64,000 nucleotides of DNA from JAXGXQ01 sp040772685. GTDB lineage: Bacteria; Bacillota; Clostridia; Saccharofermentanales; UBA5734. The position numbers and the translations under genes are program-made. The stretch covers positions 62,001 through 126,000 of the forward strand of contig JAXGXQ010000005.1 in the NCBI GenBank assembly GCA_040772685.1, read 5' to 3'. A model generated the notes under the pieces. It was not told where the DNA came from, made no database searches, and saw only the letters and a list, made by a program, of their open reading frames with translations. Positions within the stretch are counted from its first letter, which is position 1, and the number at the start of each line of letters is the position of its first letter. This document shows, piece after piece, positions 17,743 through 26,599 of the stretch.

Positions 17743-19149
17743 ATGAGACGTTTATCAAGTTTATTACTGGCACTTCTAATGAGTGTCGTGCTTATTATCG
17801 GCATGACTGCTTGTGCTACAATCACCGACTCCACTTTGACAACAAATCCAACAACTAATCCTGCCGGTTCAGAAACTACCGGTACTAAAAAACCAACGGA
17901 CGGAACAAAGGAGCCGCACCCTTCAACGGCATCACCTAATATTAATTTGTTGGAGCAAAAATCTGCTGACTTAATGAAAACCGTCTTCGCTGCCGCTCGT
18001 CCGGGAAATCCTGCTCTGCCGTCAAAAGCAGCAAGCCAGGCTTATAATCGCTTCTCAGCTGCCTTATTGAAGGAATCAGCGAGCAATGACGGGAATGTGA
18101 TGATTTCACCTGCTTCAGTGTTTCTCGCTTTGGCAATGACTTTGAACGGCGCCGATACTGAAACACGGGACGCAATATTGAAAACACTGGTAGATCAGGG
18201 TATTACCCGTGAAGAAATCAACCAGACCAGCCGTGACTGGATGGCCTTGCTGGACAAGACTGGTGAAAAAACAACTCTGAAGATTGCAAATTCGATCTGG
18301 TTTGATCAGGATTTTGCACCTTATATACCTTTCCTTCAGACCAATGCCGACTATTTCGGTGCCGGAGCCCGTAAGCTGAATTTTCGCGACCCTGAATCCG
18401 TCGATGTAATCAACAGCTGGGTTAATGAAGCCACCCGAGGTACGATCGAGGAAATTGTAGCTGAAACCCCAGAAGACGCAATCATGTATTTAATCAATGC
18501 CATCTACTTTAAGTCCGATTGGAAAACACCTTTCGATAAAGCTGACACACGCAAAAGAATCTTCAATAGTCCAGCCGGTCAAATTGAGGCAGAATTCCTC
18601 AATCGCATCGGAACTATGAACTGGTTTGAAACTAATGGGGCTGAGGGCGTGGCGTTGCCCTATGAAAATGAGCAATTCGCCTATTTTGCTTTGCTGCCTG
18701 CCGGGAATCAGACACCCCGTGAATGGATTGCCAAACAAAATGACTCTGCTTTGTTTATGGAACTCACCGGCCTGATGAAGAGCGATTCAGCAACATCTGT
18801 TGCCCTGTCCATGCCTAAGTTCGAATCTGAATACAAGGACAGCATTAAAAATGAACTGTCTAAACTTGGTATGGAAATCGCCTTCCTGCCGAACCGTGCT
18901 GATTTCTCACTGATGAACGAAAGCCGGACCAAGGATTTATTCATCGGCGATGTTATACACAAAACCTTTGTCCGAGTAGATGAAAAAGGTACTGAGGCTG
19001 CTGCAGTTACTTCTGTTGAGATACGAACAAGCGGTATGCCGATGTCAGAAAAAGAGCTTGTCTTCGATAAGCCGTTTGTCTACGGTATTATGGACCTCGA
19101 TGCCGGCATGCCATTGTTTGTAGGGATTATGGAAAAGCCGGAAGCTTAA
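17743..19149 (+). CDS. serpin-family protease inhibitor, predicted lipoprotein
   Basis: A 468-residue secreted serpin. A signal peptide with lipobox GMTAC (Cys near residue 24) predicts lipid anchoring. A Thr/Pro/Ser-rich linker of about 45 residues follows, then a full serpin fold of about 380 residues (MISPASVFLALAMTLNGADTET; LINAIYFKSDWKTPF; VFDKPFVYGI). The reactive-loop hinge EKGTEAAAVT starts near Glu414 and fits inhibitory serpins, with small residues at P14-P8. Counting from Gly416 as P15, the scissile bond would be near Ser430-Gly431. The start at 17743 is chosen because GGAGG lies 7 bases upstream; an ATG at 17737 is too close. It ends at a hairpin shared with the opposing gene. Confidence 0.95.
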   Translation: MRRLSSLLLALLMSVVLIIGMTACATITDSTLTTNPTTNPAGSETTGTKKPTDGTKEPHPSTASPNINLLEQKSADLMKTVFAAARPGNPALPSKAASQAYNRFSAALLKESASNDGNVMISPASVFLALAMTLNGADTETRDAILKTLVDQGITREEINQTSRDWMALLDKTGEKTTLKIANSIWFDQDFAPYIPFLQTNADYFGAGARKLNFRDPESVDVINSWVNEATRGTIEEIVAETPEDAIMYLINAIYFKSDWKTPFDKADTRKRIFNSPAGQIEAEFLNRIGTMNWFETNGAEGVALPYENEQFAYFALLPAGNQTPREWIAKQNDSALFMELTGLMKSDSATSVALSMPKFESEYKDSIKNELSKLGMEIAFLPNRADFSLMNESRTKDLFIGDVIHKTFVRVDEKGTEAAAVTSVEIRTSGMPMSEKELVFDKPFVYGIMDLDAGMPLFVGIMEKPEA

Positions 19150-19181
19150 TTGACTAGATAAACCGATAGATCAAAGATTTG

Positions 19182-19222
19182 AAAAAAAACCGGCCTTTGC
19201 TGTAAAAGTGCAGCAAAGGCCG
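19182..19222 (-). terminator. terminator between convergent serpin and osmoprotectant genes
   Basis: CGGCCTTTGCTG (19191-19202) and CAGCAAAGGCCG (19211-19222) form a perfect 12-bp stem with an 8-nt loop. On the minus strand it is followed by eight T residues, an excellent intrinsic terminator for the osmoprotectant operon. It may also end the serpin transcript on the plus strand. Confidence 0.9.
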
Positions 19223-19267
19223 ATCTTCATTTGTTCAGTCATCAACTGCTTTTTGTGAATGCTTAAC

Positions 19268-20218
19268 TTAGGAAATCAAACCTTTTTCTTTAAGGAACTC
19301 ACGGGCTACAACACTGGGTTCTTTCTCGTCAACAGCCACTTGAGCATTCATTTTCTGCATCTGTTCCGTATCAATCAGGCCCTCCACCGAATCAGCAATT
19401 TCTTTAATTTCTGGATATTTATCCACTACGTCCTGACGCAGAATCAAAATACCATTGTAAGGCGGGTTGAATTCCTTGTCGTCTTCCAACACCTGCAGAT
19501 CCTGGGCTACAAGCTGTCCATCAGTCGTATAAACATTGACGGCATCCACTTCATTTTGAGCTATAGCCCGGTAAATCAGGCCGATATCCATTGCAATGGC
19601 TTCCTTATATTCAAAGCCGTAAAGCTCTGTATATTCTTTGTAACCCTGGCCGGGATAGTTGAGCCAGGTCTGGTCAACAGCCAGCTTCATGTTGGGGGCA
19701 AAGGCTGCCATATCGCTTTGAGTCTTGACGTTGTTAGCCTCTGCCCAGGTGCGGGGTACTGCGATTGCATAGGTGTTGTTATAGCCAAAAGGCGGTGCTA
19801 CATACATCTGGTGTTTTTCGGACATCAATTCTTTGGTTTTGGCAAAAACCGCATCGGCGGAGCGGTATTCCTCTGTTTGTTCCTGTTCAAGCAGACCCAA
19901 AAAGAGTGTGCCGGTAAAGCTGGTAAACACTTGCAGATCGTTGCTCTTGGTAGCTTCGAAGCCGGCGTTTGAGGAGCCCAGGCTGCGTACATGTTCCACC
20001 TTGTGGTCGGTTTTCTCTTCAACCAGAGCTTTAAACAGTTCGCCCAGTATTTCAACTTCCGCATAACCTTGTGTGCCGATCTTGAAAGTGGCACCAGTTG
20101 CACTATCGCTGCTGCCACAGGCAGTTAATGGTACTGCCAGCAGAACGAGAGCTAGAATCGCGGAGAGAATAGTTTTAAATTTTCTTTGCTTAGTATTTTT
20201 AGGATTATGGTTACTCAT
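19268..20218 (-). CDS. osmoprotectant (glycine betaine/choline-type) ABC substrate-binding lipoprotein
   Basis: A 316-residue OpuCC/ProX-like protein. Signal peptide with lipobox LTAC, then a type II binding fold (FKIGTQGYAEVEILGELF; VRSLGSSNAGFEATKSNDLQ; GLIYRAIAQNEVDAVNVYTTDGQ; DVVDKYPEIKEI). It binds quaternary-ammonium osmolytes at the cell surface for the importer encoded just upstream. Third gene of the operon, 87 bp after the permease, and followed by the terminator. The exact ligand (betaine, choline, carnitine) cannot be chosen. Confidence 0.92.
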   Translation of the reverse strand: MSNHNPKNTKQRKFKTILSAILALVLLAVPLTACGSSDSATGATFKIGTQGYAEVEILGELFKALVEEKTDHKVEHVRSLGSSNAGFEATKSNDLQVFTSFTGTLFLGLLEQEQTEEYRSADAVFAKTKELMSEKHQMYVAPPFGYNNTYAIAVPRTWAEANNVKTQSDMAAFAPNMKLAVDQTWLNYPGQGYKEYTELYGFEYKEAIAMDIGLIYRAIAQNEVDAVNVYTTDGQLVAQDLQVLEDDKEFNPPYNGILILRQDVVDKYPEIKEIADSVEGLIDTEQMQKMNAQVAVDEKEPSVVAREFLKEKGLIS

Positions 20219-20305
20219 AAAAACCTCATTTCCTTCTTATTAGTATGACTGCAAAAATTGCCTGGTTTGACATTATTGCTATTTTTTTAATTGCAGTAAC
20301 TGCGG

Positions 20306-21073
20306 TTATTCGCTTTTGGCAGTTGTGATTTTTTGATTGCCATTTACAGCTTCAACACGTAAACCGCGTGGGATCAGGCGTTGCTCCAGACGGCCGAGCA
20401 GGTTGTCCGCCAGAAGAGCCATCAGAGCGGCAGGTACGGCACCCAGCAACAACAAATCGTTACGGAAAAAGTTGAGGCCGCGAACAATGTATGAGCCAAG
20501 CCCGCCGGCTCCGACATAAGCAGCAAGTGTACCAGTTCCAATACAGATTATCGTTGCAGTACGAACGCCGCTCAGGATTACGCTAAGTGAAAGCGGCAGT
20601 TCTACTAAAAGCAGCCGCTGCATGTTGGTCATACCCATGCCCAGAGCCGCTTCCTTTAGGAAAGGGTCAACACCCTTGATGCCAACCAGCGTGTTGCGCA
20701 TAATCGGCATTAATGAATATAGGAACAATGCTGTGATCGCGGTTCGTGGTCCGAGGCCAAGGCCGCCGACCAGCAACAACACCAGCAATGCCAGGCTGGG
20801 AATTGTCTGAATAATATTCACAATCGTCATGGCGACTTTTTCGAAACCGCTATGCCGCGAGGCGATAATTCCCAGCGGCACAGCGACGAGAATCGCTAGT
20901 GTGACCGGAGTAATAACCAGCAAAAAGATATGGTCGGTCAATGCTGTCAGAAACTCCTGTGGATTACCGCGCACAGTATCATACATTTTATATATCAGCG
21001 GCAAATTCCTTTCGATCCAGCCTGCTGTACTGCCGCTCCCAGAAAGAGCGAACAGAATACTTGTCATTGTCAT
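20306..21073 (-). CDS. osmoprotectant ABC transporter permease
   Basis: A 255-residue OpuCB-like membrane protein with about six helices. The binding-protein-dependent transport signature lies around AALGMGMTNMQRLLLVELPLSL, followed by GTLAAYVGAGGLGSYIVRGL. It starts inside the end of the ATPase gene (4-bp overlap). A single permease gene implies a homodimer, unlike Bacillus OpuC with two. Confidence 0.92.
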   Translation of the reverse strand: MTMTSILFALSGSGSTAGWIERNLPLIYKMYDTVRGNPQEFLTALTDHIFLLVITPVTLAILVAVPLGIIASRHSGFEKVAMTIVNIIQTIPSLALLVLLLVGGLGLGPRTAITALFLYSLMPIMRNTLVGIKGVDPFLKEAALGMGMTNMQRLLLVELPLSLSVILSGVRTATIICIGTGTLAAYVGAGGLGSYIVRGLNFFRNDLLLLGAVPAALMALLADNLLGRLEQRLIPRGLRVEAVNGNQKITTAKSE

Positions 21074-22284
21074 ATTTCAACACGCTCCTCTTCTGTTGTC
21101 GTGTTTTGCTCAGTAGTTGTTTCAGTTCCGTTTGAGCTGGTATCTGGATCCGCCCAAAGAACATCGGACAGAACACTGACCAGGCTCGCCCGCGTAATCA
21201 GACCCTTAAGCTTGTTGTTTTCATCCACAACAGGCAGATAGCCAATTCTCTTTCGTGCCATAAACTGAACAGCATCGCGCACTGATTGGCCTATGGATAT
21301 GGCCGCTGGTTCGCCTTTAATCACGTCGCGCACCCTGCCGCCTTTAAGCAGACCCTGCTGGAGATCTTTGATCGTGACTACGCCCAGCAAGACTCCTCGA
21401 TGATCAATCACCATCAGGCTGTCAACACGGCGTTTACGCATGCGGTCCAGCGCTTCGGCAACGCCGCGTTCAGGTTCAATCGTTACAGGATCCATTATCA
21501 TCACGTCATCGACGCTGACGTCCTCCGGTGAGCTGAGCATCCGGGCCTTGCCAATAAAGCTGGCCACGAAATCATCCGCCGGGTTGCGCAGCATTTCCTC
21601 AGGCGCTGCAGCTTGCACAATTTTACCTTCACGCATCAGGACAATCCGGTCAGCGATTTTCAGCGCTTCATCCATATCATGCGTCACAAAGACAATCGTC
21701 TTTTGCAGCCGGGTATGCAAATTAATCAGCTCATTCTGAAGTTGTTCGCGTGTAATCGGATCCAGGGCGCCGAAAGGTTCGTCCATCAGAATGATGTCAG
21801 GTTCGGTCGCCAGAGCACGCAGAACGCCTATCCGCTGCTGTTGCCCGCCGGAGAGTTCGCGCGGATACCGTTCCATATACTCTTCCGGATTCATATCGAT
21901 CAGACTGAGTAATTCAGCAGCGCGTTCTTTGCAGCGGCTTTTACTCCAGCCCTGCAATCTGCCCACAACGGAAATATTGTCGCTGATTGTCATGTTCGGG
22001 AACAACCCGGTTTGCTGAATAACGTAGCCAATGCCACGCCGCAGCTTTATCGGATCCTGTTTCAAGATGTCCTGACCGTTGACGATTATTTGACCATTGT
22101 CAGGTTCTATAACCCGATTGATCATTTTCAGGGTGGTTGTTTTACCACAACCTGACGGGCCGATCAGGGTTATTAGTTCGCCCTTGTTTATTGTTAGATT
22201 CAAGTGGTCGACCGCATTTTGGCCACCATAAGATTTTACAACATCAATTAGTTGCAGCAGAAGAACCCCTCCGTTCATGCACAT
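21070..22284 (-). CDS. osmoprotectant ABC transporter ATPase with CBS domains
   Basis: A protein of up to 404 residues, OpuCA-like. The ABC domain has Walker A GPSGCGKTT, signature LSGGQQQRIG and Walker B IILMDEPFGALD, followed by two CBS domains (about residues 255-375) that sense ionic strength or cyclic nucleotides in relatives. The start is uncertain: the first in-frame ATG codons (22284, 22278) lie upstream of the only good ribosome site, GGAGGGG, which sits before tandem CTG codons at 22260 and 22257. A CTG start giving LLQLIDVVKSYGG, the usual family N-terminus, is possible. The promoter and palindrome lie at 22323-22351. Confidence 0.93.
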   Translation of the reverse strand: MCMNGGVLLLQLIDVVKSYGGQNAVDHLNLTINKGELITLIGPSGCGKTTTLKMINRVIEPDNGQIIVNGQDILKQDPIKLRRGIGYVIQQTGLFPNMTISDNISVVGRLQGWSKSRCKERAAELLSLIDMNPEEYMERYPRELSGGQQQRIGVLRALATEPDIILMDEPFGALDPITREQLQNELINLHTRLQKTIVFVTHDMDEALKIADRIVLMREGKIVQAAAPEEMLRNPADDFVASFIGKARMLSSPEDVSVDDVMIMDPVTIEPERGVAEALDRMRKRRVDSLMVIDHRGVLLGVVTIKDLQQGLLKGGRVRDVIKGEPAAISIGQSVRDAVQFMARKRIGYLPVVDENNKLKGLITRASLVSVLSDVLWADPDTSSNGTETTTEQNTTTEEERVEI

Positions 22285-22322
22285 TTGGAATCAGGAGCCG
22301 GCTGTGCAAACCGACAACTTAT

Positions 22323-22351
22323 ACACTAACCCCTAAGTTTTAGGTTGTCAA
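22323..22351 (-). promoter_or_regulatory. promoter with internal palindrome for the osmoprotectant operon
   Basis: On the minus strand TTGACA (22346-22351) is followed after 17 bp by TAGTGT (22323-22328). The 5-3-5 inverted repeat CCTAA-GTT-TTAGG at 22332-22344 lies exactly between the two hexamers, where a repressor would block polymerase. The -10 is weak, so activation or an alternative hexamer is possible. Confidence 0.5.
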
Positions 22352-22494
22352 GGAAAATCAGGAAATTCCGTCATATCAGAGACACTTTTCTGCTGTTTGA
22401 GTCTTCCAATAGCTAGATACACCAAACAATAGCTGATTTGTGAACAGCCATAATTTACAATAATAGTGCCTTTATTGAGCTTCCAGACAATAAA
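22352..22494. other. rest of the 318-bp ppi-osmoprotectant intergenic region
   Basis: AT-rich, with no gene and no further recognisable element between the osmoprotectant promoter and the cyclophilin terminator. Confidence 0.5.
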
Positions 22495-22539
22495 AAGGCC
22501 CTTTGTGGATATCTTCAGAGTGAATCCACAAAGAGCCTT
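22495..22539 (-). terminator. Rho-independent terminator of cyclophilin gene
   Basis: AAGGCCCTTTGTGGAT (22495-22510) pairs with ATCCACAAAGAGCCTT (22524-22539) with one mismatch and a 13-nt loop. On the minus strand the stem is followed by a T-run. It lies about 65 bp after the cyclophilin stop. Confidence 0.88.
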
Positions 22540-22602
22540 GAGGTTATAAGTTTAGTTTTCGGATTAAGCTTAGTTCGCTTCGGCTGAACGGGCAGGCAAC
22601 AG

Positions 22603-23100
22603 TTATTCTTCTGTCGCAGGCTCAATTTCAATTGAGGCGATTTTTTGTTCCTCAACCGGCCGGTCCTGGCTGCCGGTTTTGGTCGCAGCGATTTTATCGA
22701 CAACATCCATTCCTTCGATCACACGCCCGAACGCCGCATACTGGCCATCCAGATGCGGGGAATCCTGGTGCATGATAAAGAACTGAGAACCGGCGGAATT
22801 TGGGTTCATGGAACGAGCCATCGAAATAACACCGCGGCTGTGTTTAAGTGGATTAGAAATACGGTTTGCTGAGAATTCGCCGGTTATTGTGTAGCCCGGT
22901 CCGCCCATGCCTGATCCTTCCGGGCAGCCGCCCTGAATCATAAAGCCTTTGATAACACGGTGAAAAATCAAACCGTTATAAAATCCACGCTCCGCCAATT
23001 TAATAAAATTTTCCACCGTAATCGGTGCGGCTTCATGGTCGAGCTCTATCCGGATTTGACTGCCGTCACTCATGGTCAGTTTTGCGATTCGCTTTTGCAT
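22603..23100 (-). CDS. peptidyl-prolyl cis-trans isomerase, cyclophilin type
   Basis: A 165-residue cytoplasmic cyclophilin that speeds proline isomerisation during folding. Family motifs are present: FHRVIKGFMIQGGCPEG with the catalytic Arg, GVISMARSMNPNSAGSQFFI and FGRVIEGMDVVDKI. No signal peptide. The start follows GGAGGATTTCT. Monocistronic, with its own terminator. Confidence 0.95.
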   Translation of the reverse strand: MQKRIAKLTMSDGSQIRIELDHEAAPITVENFIKLAERGFYNGLIFHRVIKGFMIQGGCPEGSGMGGPGYTITGEFSANRISNPLKHSRGVISMARSMNPNSAGSQFFIMHQDSPHLDGQYAAFGRVIEGMDVVDKIAATKTGSQDRPVEEQKIASIEIEPATEE

Positions 23101-23224
23101 AGAAATCCTCCATCTGAAATCTGGTTTAGTTTTAATGAATTCAGTTTAATCAGTTTGGTTTTTCAGTCTTTATAGTTTCTCAGTTAAATCAGTATAGCAG
23201 GTCAGGAATGATTGACGGTAACAA

Positions 23225-24688
23225 CTAGAGAATATCCATATTTTTCCGCAATAGCTGGTCTTTCATATCCCAAAGCTGTTGAGACAAGTCAACATAATAG
23301 GTTTGCGGATTCTCGAAGCGTCGGATGGTATCCCAGAGCAGCTCCAGTTCACGCTTGCAATGCGAACGGATTTCTTCAAGCGACACCCTATTATAAACCA
23401 GTTTCCCGGACTCGAAGATTGGCACAAGCAACTTCCGCAATTTGAAGTTAGTCAGTACTTTGCGTTTGTAGGTATGAATTGGATCGAAAATTTCGTATGG
23501 CTGGCTTTCATCAATAACCTCGCCCGCAACTGTGATAACGTCGGCTAAGGCCATGTCGGTGCTTTTATCAAAGAAACGCCAGACTTCTTTGTTACCGGGG
23601 TTGGTCATTTTGCCGACATTGTCAGAAAATTTCATGCGCGGCAGGATTTCGCCATTTTTCTCAATGGCAGCAAGTTTATAAACCCCGCCAAAAACCGGCT
23701 CGGCCCTGGCTGTGATCAACCGCTCACCAACACCATATGAATCGATTGCGGCTCCCTGATGCAAAAGATCACGGATCAGATATTCATCCAGGGCGTTGCT
23801 AACTGTAATTTTACAATCCTGCAAGCCCGCCGCGTCCAGCATCTCCCGAGCCTGGACTGTAAGGTAGGTTAAGTCACCGCTGTCTATGCGTACACCCTTA
23901 AGCCGGAAACCTTGCGGTTCAAGCACTTCCCTGGCAATGCGAATAGCGTTGGGAATGCCTGATTTTAAGGTATTATAGGTGTCGACCAGCAGAACTGTTG
24001 ATTCAGGGTAAGACATCGCATAGGCTTTGAAAGCCTCGTATTCAGTATCAAAAGTCTGCACCCAGCTATGCGCCATAGTTCCGGACAATGGCACACCGAA
24101 TTGGGCACCGGCCATGGTGCAGGAAGTGCCATCTACCCCGGCGATGTATGCCGCTCTGGCCCCAAGCACAGCTGCGTCGTAGCCTTGGGCGCGGCGGGCA
24201 CCAAACTCATAGACTGCCCGGCCTTTGGCAGAACGGACGATCCGTGCGGTTTTAGTGGCTATCAGTGACTGATGGTTAATGGTCACCAACAACATCGTCT
24301 CGATCATCTGAGCCTGCAGCAACGGCCCCCGCACTTTTACAATCGGTTCGTTGGGGAAAATCGGAGTTCCTTCCGGAATCGCCCAGATATCACAGCTGAA
24401 TTTCAGGTCACGCAGATAATCGAGAAATTTCTGGTCGAAGGTGTTTAGGCTAGCCAGAAAGGCCAGATCGTCTTCACTGAAATGCAGCGTTTTCAGGTAG
24501 TCGATCATCTGTTCCAGGCCTGCCATGATCGCGAAACCGCCATCCTGGGGTACATTGCGAAAAAACAAGTCAAAATAGGCGATACAATCATCGATTTTGT
24601 TGTCGAGGTAGCCTTTGGTCATAGTCAACTCGTAAAAATCTGTCAGCATCGTCATGTTGGTTTTGTCTGTCCAGCGCAAGCTATACAT
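23225..24688 (-). CDS. pncB: nicotinate phosphoribosyltransferase
   Basis: A 487-residue enzyme converting nicotinate and PRPP (with ATP) to nicotinate mononucleotide in NAD salvage. Features include the N-terminal LTDFYELTMTKGYLD, FRNVPQDGGFAI, EFGARRAQGYDAAVLGARAA, the phosphate-binding GVRIDSGDL and YGVGERLITA. Length is usual for the long bacterial form. It overlaps the end of truA by 8 bp, and its AGGAGGAAAACAGG ribosome site lies inside truA, so the two are translationally coupled. Confidence 0.96.
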   Translation of the reverse strand: MYSLRWTDKTNMTMLTDFYELTMTKGYLDNKIDDCIAYFDLFFRNVPQDGGFAIMAGLEQMIDYLKTLHFSEDDLAFLASLNTFDQKFLDYLRDLKFSCDIWAIPEGTPIFPNEPIVKVRGPLLQAQMIETMLLVTINHQSLIATKTARIVRSAKGRAVYEFGARRAQGYDAAVLGARAAYIAGVDGTSCTMAGAQFGVPLSGTMAHSWVQTFDTEYEAFKAYAMSYPESTVLLVDTYNTLKSGIPNAIRIAREVLEPQGFRLKGVRIDSGDLTYLTVQAREMLDAAGLQDCKITVSNALDEYLIRDLLHQGAAIDSYGVGERLITARAEPVFGGVYKLAAIEKNGEILPRMKFSDNVGKMTNPGNKEVWRFFDKSTDMALADVITVAGEVIDESQPYEIFDPIHTYKRKVLTNFKLRKLLVPIFESGKLVYNRVSLEEIRSHCKRELELLWDTIRRFENPQTYYVDLSQQLWDMKDQLLRKNMDIL

Positions 24689-25547
24689 CCTGTTTTCCTC
24701 CTACAAACCATTTCGGTGAAACGGTGTCTGTTTCAGCAAAGGGATTATTGTCATATTCAACGTCCAGTAAATATAACCCACAAGCGGGCATAGTCTTGCC
24801 TGCTTGAAGTCTGTCTCTGGAGTGCAGTATGCCTGTAATGTCTTCCGGTTTAGTTTTCCCCAATCCTACTGCTACCAATGTACCTGTTATTATGCGCACC
24901 ATATGGTAAAGAAATCCACTACCGCAGATCTCAAAACTTATCAGATTACCCTCTTTCTGTACGTCCAGACGGTCAAGGCGACGGACTGGCCTGCGCACGA
25001 CCGTTTTACTCGTGTCCCGAAAAGCCGAAAAATCATGTTCGCCCAATAAGTAAGGCAGAGCTTCACGTATTGCATCAATATCCAGCGGTGTCGGCAAGTA
25101 GGCTGCACGACCGGCCAATAAAGCTGAAGGAATCCGCGATTGGTAAATCAGATAGCGGTAGGTTTTTGCCACCGCACCGAAACGCGCATGAAAAGAATTG
25201 TCGACTTCAGCCGCTGCCTGTGCGACCAGGTCATCTGGCAGTAAGCTGTTAAGGGCATAGGGCAGGCGTTCTGCCGGGATAGTTCCAGTGGTTGAAAAAT
25301 GTGACACGTGATTATGGGCGTGCACACCGGCATCGGTACGGCTGGAGCCGATCAAGCGGACTTCTTGCTTGAGGACGCGGGCTAAAGTTGCCTCGAGCAC
25401 AGCTTGTACAGTTCGTTCTTTTGCCTGGGTTTGCCAGCCATGGAACTCGCGGCCGTCATATTCTGTAAGCAAAGCAATCCGGCGCAACTGCCTGAGCCTG
25501 GAAGATTCGTGATTTTGTGCAAATACTGTTTCACTGGTTTTGTTCAT
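24681..25547 (-). CDS. truA: tRNA pseudouridine(38-40) synthase TruA
   Basis: A 288-residue enzyme that makes pseudouridine at positions 38-40 of the tRNA anticodon arm. It contains YDGREFHGWQTQ, the catalytic Asp in GSSRTDAGVHAH, and GSGFLYHMVRIITGTLV. The N-terminal 20 residues precede the core. In many Firmicutes truA follows the ecfA-ecfT genes; here a ROK kinase is inserted between, with only 2 bp separating it from truA. Confidence 0.96.
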   Translation of the reverse strand: MNKTSETVFAQNHESSRLRQLRRIALLTEYDGREFHGWQTQAKERTVQAVLEATLARVLKQEVRLIGSSRTDAGVHAHNHVSHFSTTGTIPAERLPYALNSLLPDDLVAQAAAEVDNSFHARFGAVAKTYRYLIYQSRIPSALLAGRAAYLPTPLDIDAIREALPYLLGEHDFSAFRDTSKTVVRRPVRRLDRLDVQKEGNLISFEICGSGFLYHMVRIITGTLVAVGLGKTKPEDITGILHSRDRLQAGKTMPACGLYLLDVEYDNNPFAETDTVSPKWFVGGKQDV

Positions 25548-25549
25548 TA

Positions 25550-26530
25550 TTAACCGGCCTGTTCTGCCTGCAGGCTCTTTGCCGCCATCAGAGCAGCTCC
25601 GATAATCCCGGCATCATTGCCAGTTAATGCCAGCTCAATCCGCGGTTTCTGCACGCCGTCCGGTAAGAACGCCAAGTTCAGAGCACGTTCTCTGACCGGC
25701 AAAAGCAATGGTTCGCCTTCACCGGCAATACCGCCGCCCAGTACTATAACTTCGGGCATGCAGAAGTTGATGATATTGGCAATTCCCTCCGCCAACATTG
25801 TTAAGTAGCCATCAACTACAGCTGATGCTACTGCATCACCCATACGGCTGCCGATAAAGGCTGTTCGTCCGTTGGCTTTGCCGCCGTTTTCGGCAATAAG
25901 CCGAGGCAAAACAGAATCAGGGTGTCCGGCAGCAGCGCGATGGGTTTCGCGCACCAGTGCAGTAGCGGAGGCATAGACCTCGAAACAGCCGCGGCGACCG
26001 CAGGTACAGGGTTCGCCGCCGGCGATTAAAACCGTATGACCAAGTTCACTGCCGGCGCCATTAAAACCAGCGTCGATGTTGCCGTCACGAATTATCCCGC
26101 CGCCAACACCAGTTCCCAGGGTTACAGTAACACTGCTGGCACTGCCGCGGGCGGCGCCGGCAACAGCTTCAGCAAGAGCTGCGCAGTTGGCGTCATTGCC
26201 TAAATAAAACGGCAGATTGAATAGTTGGCTAAAGGCAGAGCGGAAATTCCAGCCATTGAAGGTGGGCAGATTTCCTGCGAAGATAATACATCCGGTTACA
26301 TTACTAGAAGTACCCGGAGAGCCCAGGCCAATAGCAGTAATACCGGCAGGTGTAAGGCCGGCGCTGGCGATGGTGCGTGCTGCGAGATCAGCTATATCAG
26401 CGAAAACAGCCTGCGGTTCGCGGTCTACTACAGTTTTGATCTGATCCTTGCTGTGAACCTTGCCGCTCTCATCCACGACACCTGCTTTGGTGCGGGTACC
26501 GCCAAGATCGATGCCAAGATACAGGTTCAT
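25550..26530 (-). CDS. ROK-family sugar kinase (glucokinase-like)
   Basis: A 326-residue cytoplasmic kinase. The N-terminal phosphate loop LGIDLGGTRTKAGVVD, the catalytic region LGNDANCAALAE with its Asp, the glycine-rich TLGTGVGGGIIRDG and the ROK zinc site CTCGRRGCFEVYAS are clear. No DNA-binding domain, so it is a kinase rather than a repressor. Glucose is the most common substrate, but other hexoses are possible. It sits between ecfT and truA, an unusual insertion into that conserved group. Confidence 0.9.
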   Translation of the reverse strand: MNLYLGIDLGGTRTKAGVVDESGKVHSKDQIKTVVDREPQAVFADIADLAARTIASAGLTPAGITAIGLGSPGTSSNVTGCIIFAGNLPTFNGWNFRSAFSQLFNLPFYLGNDANCAALAEAVAGAARGSASSVTVTLGTGVGGGIIRDGNIDAGFNGAGSELGHTVLIAGGEPCTCGRRGCFEVYASATALVRETHRAAAGHPDSVLPRLIAENGGKANGRTAFIGSRMGDAVASAVVDGYLTMLAEGIANIINFCMPEVIVLGGGIAGEGEPLLLPVRERALNLAFLPDGVQKPRIELALTGNDAGIIGAALMAAKSLQAEQAG

Positions 26531-26599
26531 GCAGCTACTCCATTTCCGTACTTTGTGGCCATTATTTGTATGGCAGTTTTTTTGTTTAAGCCAATCGGC

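Noticed and set aside
19259..19972. 237-codon frame on the plus strand
   Set aside because: Antisense to the osmoprotectant-binding gene; length comes from biased codon use on the opposite strand.
22515..22706. 63-codon frame on the minus strand after the cyclophilin
   Set aside because: It runs through the terminator stem and has no ribosome site or family features.
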